Positions 34,593 through 43,112 of a stretch of 64,000 nt of DNA are shown piece after piece. The translations under genes were made by a program, and so were the position numbers. The notes beneath the pieces were generated by a model. It had not been told where the DNA came from, ran no database searches, and saw only the letters and a program-made list of their open reading frames with translations. The first letter of the stretch is position 1. Each line of letters starts with the position of its first letter. The DNA is taken from positions 682,001-746,000 of the forward strand of contig JACKCB010000001.1 in NCBI GenBank assembly GCA_020634235.1, written 5' to 3'. This DNA comes from Ardenticatenaceae bacterium. GTDB taxonomy: Bacteria > Chloroflexota > Anaerolineae > Promineifilales > Promineifilaceae.

Positions 34593-35318
34593 TCAGATTG
34601 GCCAGAGCAGGCGCGCCCCCAGCAAGAGGAGCAGGATAAGGACGATGCGGCGGAAGGTGGGCTGATTTATGCGTTTGTCCAGGGCAAAACCGGCCAGCAG
34701 CCCCAGGGCGATGGCCGGCAGGCTTTGCAGATAGCTTTGCAGCACCGGCCGGGTCATGTTGCCGCTGAGGCTGTGTACGGTAATGGTGACGCAGCTGTTG
34801 AGTAGGAAGAAACCCTGCAGGTTGCTCTTGAACCCGGCCGGGGACCAGCGCCGGCACGTGCCATAGATCACCACCGGCGGGCCACTAGTGTTGTAAGCCC
34901 CACTCAGCAGCCCGGCCACAAAGCCCAACCCATAAGCCCAGGCCGGATGACTTAGCGCCGGCAGACGGGGCGCAAAGAGAGCATACAAGGCATAGCCGAT
35001 GATGATCACCCCCAGAAATGCGGTGATCACGTCCGGGTTGGCGCGGCGCAGCAGGTAGACACCCAAGGGGATGCCAACCACCGAGGCGGCCGACAGCCGG
35101 GCCACGGCCCGCAGATTAAAGGCGTGGCGGTAGCGCAGCAGCATCAACAGTTCGGCAGTGAAGGCCACCAGGGCCACCAACGGCGTGGCCGTCTGAATGC
35201 CCAGCATGGCCACCAACAGCGGCATAGAGACCAGCGCCAGCCCAAAGCCAGACACAGCCTGGGTAAAGATGGCCACGAAGATGATCAGCAGAATCGGCAT
35301 GGGGTTGTTGGCGGCCAC
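34593..35318 (-). CDS. TauE/SafE-family sulfite/anion exporter
   Basis: 241 residues, about eight TM helices arranged as two repeats. FTQAVSGFGLALVSMPLL near residue 18 and GFVAGLLSGAYNTSGPPVVI near residue 140 are the two conserved loop-helix elements of TauE/SafE (PF01925) permeases. Members export sulfite, sulfoacetate or other organic anions; the substrate here is not deducible. The start is either GTG at 35318 or ATG at 35300, six codons later; neither has a strong SD. The gene ends in RLLWPI close to the membrane. It lies 37 bp downstream of the aldehyde dehydrogenase gene on the same strand. Confidence 0.87.
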   Translation of the reverse strand: MAANNPMPILLIIFVAIFTQAVSGFGLALVSMPLLVAMLGIQTATPLVALVAFTAELLMLLRYRHAFNLRAVARLSAASVVGIPLGVYLLRRANPDVITAFLGVIIIGYALYALFAPRLPALSHPAWAYGLGFVAGLLSGAYNTSGPPVVIYGTCRRWSPAGFKSNLQGFFLLNSCVTITVHSLSGNMTRPVLQSYLQSLPAIALGLLAGFALDKRINQPTFRRIVLILLLLLGARLLWPI

Positions 35319-35355
35319 TCGCCCAGAAAACAGGATTCAGGGCACGCCGGCCGAC

Positions 35356-36813
35356 CTAATAGGGATACCACCACTCCTTGGGCGAATCGTCGAAGTCCCA
35401 GTGGACGTGCTTGGTTTCCAGGAAGCTCTCCAGCCCCTCTTCGCCCAGTTCGCGGGCGTTGCCACTCATTTTCATGCCGCCAAAAGGGCCGCCGTAGTTA
35501 TCGGTGAGCGGATCGTTGATCCAGATGGTGCCGGCGCGTACTTCCTCGAAGAAACGCTTGGCCAGGCGGGGATCGTTGGTGCGGCAGACGGCCCCCAGGC
35601 CGTAGTCGCTGTCGTTAGCCAGGCGAATGGCCTCGTCGAAGTCGCTGTAGCCCATCACGGGAATGGTGGGGCCAAAGGTCTCCTCGCGCATACACAGCAT
35701 GGTGTGGTTAACGTTGATGAGTACCGTGGGCTGGAAGTAGAAACCGCGCGGGAACTGCCCCGGCCGGGAGCCACCCGCCACCACCTTCGCCCCTTTCTGC
35801 ACCGCATCGGCCACGTGTGCCGCCACCTTTTCGCGGAAGCGCGCCGCCGCCAACGGCCCGATGTCGGTCGTCGGCTCCAGGCCCGGACCCAGGCGCAGGC
35901 CGTTTACATAGTCGGCCAGCCCGCCGGCAAAGGTGCCCACCATGCGGTGAGGCACATAAACACGCTCAGTGCTGGTGCAGACCTGCCCGGCGTTAAGCAG
36001 CGAGGCATAGGCCACCGCCTCAATGGCCGTTTCTATATCAGCGTCCGGAGCGATGACAAAGGCGTCCTTGCCACCCAACTCCAGGTGCGTGCGCTTGATG
36101 CGCTCCGCCGCCAGGCGGGCAATGCGCTGCCCCACGGCCGTGGAGCCGGTGAAGGCGATGACGGGCACAGCGGGATGGGTCACCAGCGGCTCCCCGGCGC
36201 GGGGTCCATCGCCGGTGATGACGTTGACCACCCCGGCCGGGAAGTGGTCAAAGGCCAGTTCCACCAGGCGCAGGGTAGACAGCGGCGTCTCGTTAGCCGG
36301 CTTGAGGATGACGGTGTTGCCGGCGGCCAGCGCCGGGGCCATCTTCCAGGCCAGCAGCAGCAGCGGGTAGTTGAAGGGCACAATGCAGGCCACCACCCCA
36401 TACGGCTCTTTCATGACAAAATTGAACTGGCTGCGCCCGGCCGGGGCCAGCAGCCGCCCGCGATAAGTCCGGGCCATCTCGGCGTAATAGTCAAAGGTGC
36501 CAATCACCCATTCCAACTCCTCCTCATTTTCCGGGATAGGCTTGCCTTCCTCCAGGGTTAGCAGATGGACCAACGTTTCACGATGGGCGGCCATTTTGCG
36601 CGTGGCTTCGTGCAGCATCGCCGCCCGCTCCACACCCGGCACCCAGCGCCACTCGGCAAAGGCGGCCTCGGCCGCGGCCACGGCGCGCGCCACGTCGGCC
36701 GCCGTGCCGTTGGGCACCTGGGCAATCACCTCTTCCGTTGCCGGATCCAACACATCGAACAGCTCCCCGCTCTCACTGGCCACCCACTGCCCATTGATAA
36801 ACATTGGTGTCAT
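35356..36813 (-). CDS. NAD(P)-dependent aldehyde dehydrogenase
   Basis: 485 residues from the ATG at 36813, which has GGAGG 5 nt upstream; the frame extends 72 codons further but overlaps the PIG-V end and is not conserved. ALDH superfamily motifs: VACIVPFNYPLLLLAWKMAP (cofactor fold), FTGSTAVGQRIARLAAE, catalytic Glu in HLELGGKDAFVI, catalytic Cys in NAGQVCTSTERVYV, and ETFGPTIPVMGY near the end. It oxidises an aldehyde to the acid; similarity in length and motifs is closest to betaine/gamma-aminobutyraldehyde or succinate-semialdehyde types, but the substrate cannot be fixed. It is followed by the TauE/SafE exporter. Confidence 0.92.
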   Translation of the reverse strand: MTPMFINGQWVASESGELFDVLDPATEEVIAQVPNGTAADVARAVAAAEAAFAEWRWVPGVERAAMLHEATRKMAAHRETLVHLLTLEEGKPIPENEEELEWVIGTFDYYAEMARTYRGRLLAPAGRSQFNFVMKEPYGVVACIVPFNYPLLLLAWKMAPALAAGNTVILKPANETPLSTLRLVELAFDHFPAGVVNVITGDGPRAGEPLVTHPAVPVIAFTGSTAVGQRIARLAAERIKRTHLELGGKDAFVIAPDADIETAIEAVAYASLLNAGQVCTSTERVYVPHRMVGTFAGGLADYVNGLRLGPGLEPTTDIGPLAAARFREKVAAHVADAVQKGAKVVAGGSRPGQFPRGFYFQPTVLINVNHTMLCMREETFGPTIPVMGYSDFDEAIRLANDSDYGLGAVCRTNDPRLAKRFFEEVRAGTIWINDPLTDNYGGPFGGMKMSGNARELGEEGLESFLETKHVHWDFDDSPKEWWYPY

Positions 36814-36890
36814 TGCCGCCTCCATGTCGCCTGATGGTTCGCGCCAATGATACCTAATTGGGTCAGGGCAGCAACCCGGCCGGGGCAGGG

Positions 36891-38144
36891 TCAGCCCACC
36901 CAATACCCGTTTGCAAACAGCGCGGTAAACAGCGCCAGGCCCATCAAGGACAACGTCGTCACCAGCCTGTCTACCCAAAGGCGATCCCCCCAGCGGGCCA
37001 GCAGGATGAACACCGGAAAGAGCACCCACACATAACGGCGCTGGCTCATAAGCAGGCCAGAGCTAAAGGCCAGCATGACGCCGCTCCAGACAAAGATGCC
37101 CTCGCTCCAGCGATGCTGGTAGAGGAGCACAAAGCCCATGACCAGGAAGAATATGACCATGAGCAGGTCGAACCAGTCGTTGACATGCAACTGCCCGGCG
37201 CTGAGCGCGGCCAGCCAGCCCCCGGCCGGGCGCTCTAGCAGTTGGGCAATGGTCCCGGCCGGGGATTGGGGAACACGCCCCCAGGCCGCTGAGGCGTGGG
37301 CAAAAGCCAGCGGGTCACCAAAGGTGCGTCCCAGGTAGGCCATGTAGCCCAACGTACCCAGCGGGGCCAGCAGCGGGGCCAGCAGCGCCCGGTACCCCGG
37401 CCGGGCGGTGCCCTGGCGGACATGGCGCTGCTGTGCCCATTCCAGCAACAGCATGGGCAGCACAATGATGCCCACCAACCGGCTCAACGTGGCGGCAACG
37501 GCCAACAGGGCCACAATGCCCCAGCGACCGCGCCGGGCAAAATAGAGCGCCCCAATGGCGCACAGCAGAAACAGCGACTCGCTGTAGATGGCTGAACCAA
37601 AGAACGCGGCCGGGAAGATGAGCAGGTACCAAACGGCCCGGTCGGCCACCGGTGCGCCCCATTCCTCGGCTACCAACCGGTAGAAAAGGATGGTGGCCAG
37701 CAGTAAAGCCAGGTTGGCCACCAGCAGACCGGCGTAAACAGCATCACCACCAACCAGCGGCCGGGCGGCAGTCATGGCCAGCGGCAGCAGCGGGAAGAAG
37801 GCCACCGATGGAAGCGGCACCCCTTCGTTGATGTAGCCTTCTTCCACAATGCTCACGTAGAAACCGGTGTCCCAGCGGCTGGTCAGCGCGTCTACCACCA
37901 GATTATCCGGCGGGCGCAGGTGGTAGACAGGCGGTTCTACGGAATTGGGCAGCAGAATCATGCCCAGATAGGCAATGAGCATGATGCCCAGGCGAGTCAC
38001 GCTAAAAACGACCAGCGGCAGCCACAACCAGCGCGCCGCGGTCAGCGTCGTCCAGAGGGCGCGGGGATGCAGTTTTTGCCCCACCCCGGCCGGGATAACC
38101 AGACTACCTGAATTGGAGAAGAGCTTGCTTGCCATAGAACCCAT
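36891..38144 (-). CDS. PIG-V-like mannosyltransferase-type integral membrane protein
   Basis: About 417 residues, roughly ten TM helices. Features fit GT-C enzymes of the PIG-V/GT76 type: SRWDTGFYVSIVEEGY near the N-terminus (the acidic D in the first extracytoplasmic loop), VAFFPLLPLAMTAARPLVG, and SAIYSESLFLLCAIGALYFA followed by TLSRLVGIIVLP. Such enzymes use polyprenyl-linked sugars outside the membrane. ATGs at 38144 and 38135 are possible; AGGG lies two bases from the first. A 32-bp perfect palindrome ends just 6 bp upstream of the start. A second GT-C protein (DUF2723) and an exported protein are in the same direction upstream, suggesting a small envelope-glycosylation group. Confidence 0.8.
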   Translation of the reverse strand: MGSMASKLFSNSGSLVIPAGVGQKLHPRALWTTLTAARWLWLPLVVFSVTRLGIMLIAYLGMILLPNSVEPPVYHLRPPDNLVVDALTSRWDTGFYVSIVEEGYINEGVPLPSVAFFPLLPLAMTAARPLVGGDAVYAGLLVANLALLLATILFYRLVAEEWGAPVADRAVWYLLIFPAAFFGSAIYSESLFLLCAIGALYFARRGRWGIVALLAVAATLSRLVGIIVLPMLLLEWAQQRHVRQGTARPGYRALLAPLLAPLGTLGYMAYLGRTFGDPLAFAHASAAWGRVPQSPAGTIAQLLERPAGGWLAALSAGQLHVNDWFDLLMVIFFLVMGFVLLYQHRWSEGIFVWSGVMLAFSSGLLMSQRRYVWVLFPVFILLARWGDRLWVDRLVTTLSLMGLALFTALFANGYWVG

Positions 38145-38149
38145 TACCC

Positions 38150-38181
38150 TGGTGGGGCAACCCGGCCGGGTTGCCCCACCA
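38150..38181. repeat. 32-bp perfect palindrome centred on CCCGGCCGGG
   Basis: Arms TGGTGGGGCAACCCGG and CCGGGTTGCCCCACCA are exact reverse complements with no mismatch. It abuts the SD and start of the PIG-V gene (start 38144). On the transcript it would form a very stable hairpin that could terminate, attenuate or hide the ribosome site. Confidence 0.9.
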
Positions 38182-38230
38182 AACACACGCTATCTTGAGA
38201 TCCTCGGTCGCCGTCTGGCCTTTCAGCCAA

Positions 38231-38764
38231 TCAGGGCTTCTGGATTAACGGTAAGTGAACCTTCACCGGCGCGCCAGGGTTGGGCGTGGCCGTTGGCGTA
38301 GGAGTCAACGTTGGGCCGGTCAGTTCAAAGATGGGGCCTACAAAACCCGGCGGGGGCGGGAGGATCGGCTCATCATCACGCAGGCGGATATCTTGCGTGG
38401 CCGAGGTGTTGGCATCGGTGGCCAGGGTAATGTAGTAGCGCCGCAGCATATCCGTCGGCTGCGACTGGATGAGGAAGGTGGCCGTGCCATCACCGTTGGT
38501 GAAGAGCGTGCCCCGGGCGTTGCCGTCTATGTACACGGTGGCCAGGGCGTTGGGCGGATAGCCCGAGCCGTGAAACACGAAGGCGCTGCCAGGGAAGCCA
38601 CGATCCACTTCCACCGTCAGAATGGGCTGGTAAATGCCGGCATATTGTTCCCAGCCCAGCTTCTCGGCCGAAAGGCCGCTGAAGGGCAGCAGCGCCAGAC
38701 CCGATAGAATGACCAGCAAGGCCAGCGCCATACGGCTGATAACTTTCCCTTTTTCTTGATCCAT
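38231..38764 (-). CDS. Exported protein of unknown function with Chloroflexota-type C-terminal tail
   Basis: 177 residues; ATG at 38764 has GGAGG 7 nt upstream. An N-terminal signal segment (MALALLVILSGLALLPFSG) is followed by a beta-sandwich-like region: ILTVEVDRGFPGSAFVFHGS, YPPNALATVYIDGNARGTLF and GDGTATFLIQSQP, which resembles Ig-like/"IPT"-type repeats that describe an extracellular fold. The C-terminus is a Thr/Pro linker (TPTPTATPNPGAP) ending in VKVHLPLIQKP. From memory, secreted Chloroflexota proteins often end in a (V/I)(Y/H)LP(L/V)(I/V)xx(R/K) tail after a TP-rich linker; that could be a sorting or anchoring signal. Function unknown. Confidence 0.7.
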   Translation of the reverse strand: MDQEKGKVISRMALALLVILSGLALLPFSGLSAEKLGWEQYAGIYQPILTVEVDRGFPGSAFVFHGSGYPPNALATVYIDGNARGTLFTNGDGTATFLIQSQPTDMLRRYYITLATDANTSATQDIRLRDDEPILPPPPGFVGPIFELTGPTLTPTPTATPNPGAPVKVHLPLIQKP

Positions 38765-38800
38765 AACTTTTCCTCCAGACACAATACGGTTTTAGACGGA

Positions 38801-38817
38801 TCCCGGCCGGGCCGGGA
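38801..38817. repeat. 17-bp near-symmetrical palindrome with CCCGGCCGGG
   Basis: TCCCGGCC and GGCCGGGA flank a single G. It lies between the DUF2723 gene and the exported-protein gene and can fold as a short GC hairpin in the shared transcript. Confidence 0.6.
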
Positions 38818-38831
38818 AGACGGGGTAACGG

Positions 38832-40343
38832 TTAGCGGCGCGGCTCCAGGCGATAGAGCGACCCAACCTGGGTCACATCCATCGTCTGGATTAGCTCCAG
38901 CGGCGGATTATTGATGTAGATGGGGCGCTGGCCGGCCTGGCTCTTGATGAGCGCCAGCATGTCATCCCCACTAATGAGGAAGCGGTTGATGGCCAACACG
39001 TCAGGGCGGATGCCTTCCACCAACTGCAAGTACTGCACGCCGGGCACGGTTTCCCACCAGCCCAGCACAATGGCATCTGGCTCGGCCAGCCGCAGAATCT
39101 CGGCCGACTGCTGGCGCGTGCTGTAATCGGACGACAGATCAACCCGCGACCAGTTCCAGACCAACGCCGCCAGCACGGCCAGGACCATCACGCCGCGCAG
39201 CAGCCAGACTGCCCGCTGGGCTTCCCGGCCGGTGCGCAGCCAATCGAGCAACAGTTGATAGCCAACGCCCAGCCACAACGCCCAGATCAGATAGGTAGGC
39301 AGGAACATGGTGTCCTTGTCCACTACGCGATAGTTGATGTAGAAGATGGCGTTGGTGGCAAACATCAAAACAAACATGCCGCTGACACGCCAATCCCGCC
39401 GCCCCAGGTGCAGCAGCCCCACCACGGCCGGGCCAATGCCCACGGCCAGGAAAGCGGTGAACAACTGCCGGCCATAACTGGCAAATTCCGGGCCGGCCTC
39501 CGGCCAGCCATAGCCAAACATCTGTCCGGCGAAGGTCCGGCCGGTGATGAGCCACAGCAAACCATCGACGGTATGCAGATTGACCGGATGGAAGACCCCG
39601 GCCGCGTCGAAAGTGCCGGCGTAGTTAAAGGTGGGCTGGGCGGCATATACCAGAGGCAGGTACAGGAAAACCGACGCCCCGGCCAGCCCAGCCAGCCCAC
39701 CAGCCAGCCAGGTTCGCGGCTGGCGCAAGACAGCGGGCTGGGTAACCAACACGGTCCAGATGCAGGCCGGCACCAGCAAGATGGTGGCTGCATGGTTGCC
39801 CATGCTCAGGGTCATCAGGAAGACGGGCAGGGCCACCCGGCCGGGGGTGGGTCGTTCTCCCCAGCGCAGCAGGGCCAGGATCACTCCGGCCATCAGCGCC
39901 GTGTGCAAGGTGTAGACCTCGGCAATGAGCGATAGTCCCCAGAAGTAGGGTGCGGTGGCCAGCAGGCCCAGCGCCCCCAGTCGTGCCCAGGGACCCACAT
40001 TTAGCCGGCGCAAGATGCGATCGGCCAGCAGGATGGTGAGTGCCCCACACATGGCCGACAGCAGGTTCATGCGGTAGCCCACGTCCCCCACCGGCAGCAA
40101 GGTCCAGGCCCGCCCCAGAACCAGGTAGAGCGGGTAGCCGGTGGCGCGAATGATGCCGCCGGTCGCCACGGCAGTGGTCAACTCGGCGCTGTCCAGGTTG
40201 TAGATGGTGGGGGCCAGGGTGGCCATGTACAGCAGCAGCGGCAGCAGCATCGGCAGCAGCCCGGCCGGGTGCCAGCGCTTCACCAAACGCTCAATCTTGT
40301 CAGGAGCCTGTGTCGTCACTTGCTGAATACCTGGTGCAATCAT
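38832..40343 (-). CDS. DUF2723 GT-C-type membrane protein
   Basis: 503 residues from the ATG at 40343, with a GAGAATT lead. The DUF2723 signature fits: a first TM, then APTIYNLDSAELTTAVATGG with the acidic D-x-x-E pair in the first extracytoplasmic loop, IRATGYPLYLVLGRAWTLLP and MNLLSAMCGALTILLADRIL. At least ten TM helices follow; the C-terminal ~100 residues are extracytoplasmic and contain ILRLAEPDAIVLGWWET. The family resembles protein O-mannosyltransferases and is thought to glycosylate secreted or surface molecules. The frame continues upstream from a TTG at 40409, but the ATG is the more likely start. Confidence 0.83.
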   Translation of the reverse strand: MIAPGIQQVTTQAPDKIERLVKRWHPAGLLPMLLPLLLYMATLAPTIYNLDSAELTTAVATGGIIRATGYPLYLVLGRAWTLLPVGDVGYRMNLLSAMCGALTILLADRILRRLNVGPWARLGALGLLATAPYFWGLSLIAEVYTLHTALMAGVILALLRWGERPTPGRVALPVFLMTLSMGNHAATILLVPACIWTVLVTQPAVLRQPRTWLAGGLAGLAGASVFLYLPLVYAAQPTFNYAGTFDAAGVFHPVNLHTVDGLLWLITGRTFAGQMFGYGWPEAGPEFASYGRQLFTAFLAVGIGPAVVGLLHLGRRDWRVSGMFVLMFATNAIFYINYRVVDKDTMFLPTYLIWALWLGVGYQLLLDWLRTGREAQRAVWLLRGVMVLAVLAALVWNWSRVDLSSDYSTRQQSAEILRLAEPDAIVLGWWETVPGVQYLQLVEGIRPDVLAINRFLISGDDMLALIKSQAGQRPIYINNPPLELIQTMDVTQVGSLYRLEPRR

Positions 40344-40849
40344 AATTCTCACAACCTGCGTTATGGTAAGTGGCGGCGGCCCTGCCCACGGATTCGCCGG
40401 GTCCGCCAACCATCAGAATCATTATGGGCGAAGTGGCGCAGCGGCGTTACCCGCGAAGGTAGTTGTTCTTGTTGGTCAGAAGTCGGGATTTGGATCAGAC
40501 CAAGGTCCGAATGCTGCCCAACGCACCTGGGGCGGCATCTGCCGCCGCTGACCGCTCGCACTGCCTTCTGGCGGCCCGTACTGCGGCTGCGGCGGCCAGC
40601 AATGGCACTGCTTCTCGTCCAATGCGCCCCCTGGGCATCCCGGCCGGGGTGGACAGCAAGCCCACAGCGCCACCAGCCACACGCTGGAGAGGCAGCTTCC
40701 TGCTGGCCCAACCAGGAAATACCAGACTTAGGTCCATTTTGCCGCGGGCACAATGGGCATATAATAAAACTGACGTGGGCGTATGCGGCAGCCCGGCCGG
40801 GTGTCCCGGCCGGGGCGCGCGCCGCGCCAGAACCTATCCGGAGATCCTC
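40344..40849. other. Intergenic region upstream of sensor kinase
   Basis: 506 bp between divergent genes. It contains one CCCGGCCGGG near 40641, a promoter at 40737-40765 and a pair of decamers at 40792-40801 and 40805-40814 in the kinase leader. The frame running into the kinase from upstream has no SD and a low-complexity Ala/Arg-rich composition, so I do not call it coding. Confidence 0.5.
40737..40765 (+). promoter_or_regulatory. Promoter of the NarX/NarL-type two-component pair
   Basis: TTTTGC (40737-40742), 17-bp spacer, TATAAT (40760-40765). Start near 40772; the 78-nt leader carries two CCCGGCCGGG decamers. Confidence 0.6.
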
Positions 40850-42268
40850 GTGCCCTCCCTGACCAAAAGAAACCTGACCTTTGCCCAACAATACATCCTG
40901 ATCAGCTTCGTCGTCATGCTGGCCAGCATGCTCATCATTGGCTTGTGGGTTACCCAACTGATCGAGCGCGGCGTTACCAGCCAGACCGCCGCCGTGACCG
41001 CCCTCTACGTAGACAGCTATCTGGCTCCCTACGTCCAGGAGTTACAGACGCAGCCCACCCTCAGCGACGCGAACATCGCTTTTTTTGAACGGCTGATGGC
41101 CGACAACCGCCTGGGACAACAGATTATCTCGCTCAAAATCTGGGCCCCCGATGGCACCGTGGTCTACAGCCAGGACCCCACCATCATTGGCCTGAAATAC
41201 CCCATCGAAGCCGGGCTGGCCATTGCCCTCACCGGCAGCGTGCATTCCGAGCGCAGCGCCCTGGACCGGGCAGAACATGCCACCGAGCGCCAGACTTCGG
41301 AAGCCCTCATCGAGACCTATGCGCCCATTCGCAGCCCCGGTGATGGCCAGATTGTGGCCGTCTCCGAGTTCTACCAGACCACCGAACAGCTTGATGAGGT
41401 GATCCTGGCAGCCCAGATTCGCAGTTGGCTGGTGGTTGGCCTGGTGATGCTGGCTGTGTATCTGATTCTGGCCGGCCTGGTGCGGCGGGCCAGCAACACC
41501 ATTGAGGCGCAGCAAAGCGCACTGCAAGCCAACGTGGAGATGCTGAGCCAACTGCTAGGGCAGAACGAGATTCTGCATGACCGGGTTCGGCGTGCCGCGG
41601 CCCGTACCACCGCGCTCAACGAACGGTATCTGCGGCGTATTGCGGCTGACCTGCACGATGGTCCGGCTCAGGATTTGGCGCTGGCCTTGCTGCGCCTGGA
41701 GGCGGTGGCCGATGCCTGTGATCAGCAGTTCATGGCCAGCCAGCAGCAGCCACTGGTGCATGACGACTTGCGGATGGTACGCCAGGCGGTGGCTTCAGCC
41801 ATGGCCGAACTACGTACGATTTCGGCCGGCCTGCGCCTGCCAGAGCTAGACCCGCTGACCACTGAGGAGTGCGTGCAGCGGGCAGTGCGCGATTATGAAC
41901 AAAAGACGGAACGGACGGTAACGCTAACGTGCTGTGACTTGCCTGCCACCGTGCCGCTGCCGGTGAAGATCACGCTGTACCGGGTGATCCGGGAGGCGCT
42001 AAACAACAGCTACTATCACGCTGAAGGCAAGCAGCAGGCGGTTGATGTGTGCGTTGATGGCCAGACGCTCCGTGTGGAAGTAATGGACAATGGCCTGGGC
42101 TTTGACACGCAGGCCACGTTGGCAGCGAAAGGACGGCTGGGCGTGGTCAGTATGGCCGAACGCGTGGGCGCATTGGGGGGCGAATTCAGTCTGGAGAGCG
42201 AACCCGGCCGGGGGACCATTGTCCGCGCCTCATTGCCACTAACCATTCCCGAGGTAGAAAATGCCTGA
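40850..42268 (+). CDS. NarX-type membrane sensor histidine kinase
   Basis: 472 residues from a GTG at 40850, with GGAG 6 nt upstream; the GTG is the best supported start and puts TM1 at ~15-38. An extracytoplasmic sensor region lies between TM1 and TM2 (~194-213) with WAPDGTVVYSQDPTIIGLKY, a Cache-like pattern. A HisKA_3 domain follows with phospho-His in IAADLHDGPAQDLALALL (~268), and HATPase_c with REALNNSYYHA and VMDNGLGFD, then ERVGALGGEFSLES. This is the NarX/DesK class, which pairs with NarL-type regulators; the next gene overlaps by 8 bp and encodes one. The stimulus is unknown. Confidence 0.9.
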   Translation: MPSLTKRNLTFAQQYILISFVVMLASMLIIGLWVTQLIERGVTSQTAAVTALYVDSYLAPYVQELQTQPTLSDANIAFFERLMADNRLGQQIISLKIWAPDGTVVYSQDPTIIGLKYPIEAGLAIALTGSVHSERSALDRAEHATERQTSEALIETYAPIRSPGDGQIVAVSEFYQTTEQLDEVILAAQIRSWLVVGLVMLAVYLILAGLVRRASNTIEAQQSALQANVEMLSQLLGQNEILHDRVRRAAARTTALNERYLRRIAADLHDGPAQDLALALLRLEAVADACDQQFMASQQQPLVHDDLRMVRQAVASAMAELRTISAGLRLPELDPLTTEECVQRAVRDYEQKTERTVTLTCCDLPATVPLPVKITLYRVIREALNNSYYHAEGKQQAVDVCVDGQTLRVEVMDNGLGFDTQATLAAKGRLGVVSMAERVGALGGEFSLESEPGRGTIVRASLPLTIPEVENA

Positions 42269-42902
42269 ACCCATCCGCATCCTCATTGCCGACGATCACC
42301 CCCTCTTTCGCGAAGGCGTAGCCCTTAGCCTGGCCCGCGAGGCCGACATCAACGTGGTTGGCCAGGCCGGCACAGGAGAAGAAGCGTGTGAACTGGCCAG
42401 CGAACTGTTACCCGACGTACTGTTGATGGACCTGGCCATGCCCGGCATCGGCGGTGTGGCGGCGGCGCGGCAGGTCGCCGCCAACTGGCCCGTCGTCCGC
42501 GTGATCATGCTCACCGTCTCCGAAGACCAGGATGATCTGATGGCCGCTTTGCGCGCTGGGGCACGCGGCTACGTACTCAAAGGCGTCTCCGCCCGCACGC
42601 TGGCCAGCGCAGTGCGGCTGGTTGCCGGCGGCGACGTCTACATCTCGCCCGCCCTGGCCAGCAACATCCTGTATGAAATGACCTCCAAAGAGCCAGAAGA
42701 TCCGTTTGGCACCCTCACAAACCGGGAACAAGAGATTCTGATGCTGGTGGCCCAGGGAATGACCAACCGCGAAATCGGCGAGCATTTGCACCTGGCTGAG
42801 AAAACCATTAAGCATTACATGACCAATGTGCTGCAGAAGTTGCAGGTGCGCAGCCGGGTGGAAGCAGCCCTGCTAGCCCAGAAGCGAGGGCTAGACGAGT
42901 AA
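42261..42902 (+). CDS. NarL/FixJ-family response regulator
   Basis: 213 residues. Receiver ~1-120 with DDHPLFREGVALSLAR, phospho-Asp in VLLMDLAMPGIGGV, TVSEDQDDL (Thr switch) and the conserved Lys in YVLKGVSARTL. Linker, then a LuxR-type HTH ~145-205: LTNREQEILMLVAQGMTNRE and AEKTIKHYMTNVLQKLQVRSR. The 8-bp overlap with the kinase gene and reading order show a cognate pair. Targets are unknown; the lon gene begins 210 bp further on and has its own promoter. Confidence 0.94.
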   Translation: MPEPIRILIADDHPLFREGVALSLAREADINVVGQAGTGEEACELASELLPDVLLMDLAMPGIGGVAAARQVAANWPVVRVIMLTVSEDQDDLMAALRAGARGYVLKGVSARTLASAVRLVAGGDVYISPALASNILYEMTSKEPEDPFGTLTNREQEILMLVAQGMTNREIGEHLHLAEKTIKHYMTNVLQKLQVRSRVEAALLAQKRGLDE

Positions 42903-42980
42903 CCCAGCTTTCGCTCCTGCCGCCCTTGACCCGGCCACATGCCACCCCGTAGTTTCTAACGCGATTCCTACGCCCCTCTA

Positions 42981-43009
42981 TTGTTTCGCTAAGACCGCCT
43001 CACTAGAAT
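42981..43009 (+). promoter_or_regulatory. Sigma70-like promoter of lon
   Basis: TTGTTT (42981-42986), 17-bp spacer, TAGAAT (43004-43009). Start near 43016, leaving ~97 nt of leader. Confidence 0.55.
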
Positions 43010-43112
43010 AATTGGAGCGCGAAACAGGTGTTAGGGTCAGGCATCCTGGCCGCAGCCTTTTGTTCGTGGCCTTTCTGTCCCCTTGGGGACCATTCCAAAG
43101 AGGAAAAAACCT

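Noticed and set aside
36814..37029. 72-residue N-terminal extension of the aldehyde dehydrogenase
   Set aside because: It overlaps the PIG-V gene and is absent from the family; GGAGG supports 36813.
40463..40849. 129-codon extension of the sensor kinase
   Set aside because: Ala/Arg-rich and unlike sensor domains; a TATAAT box lies inside it and the GTG at 40850 has GGAG.
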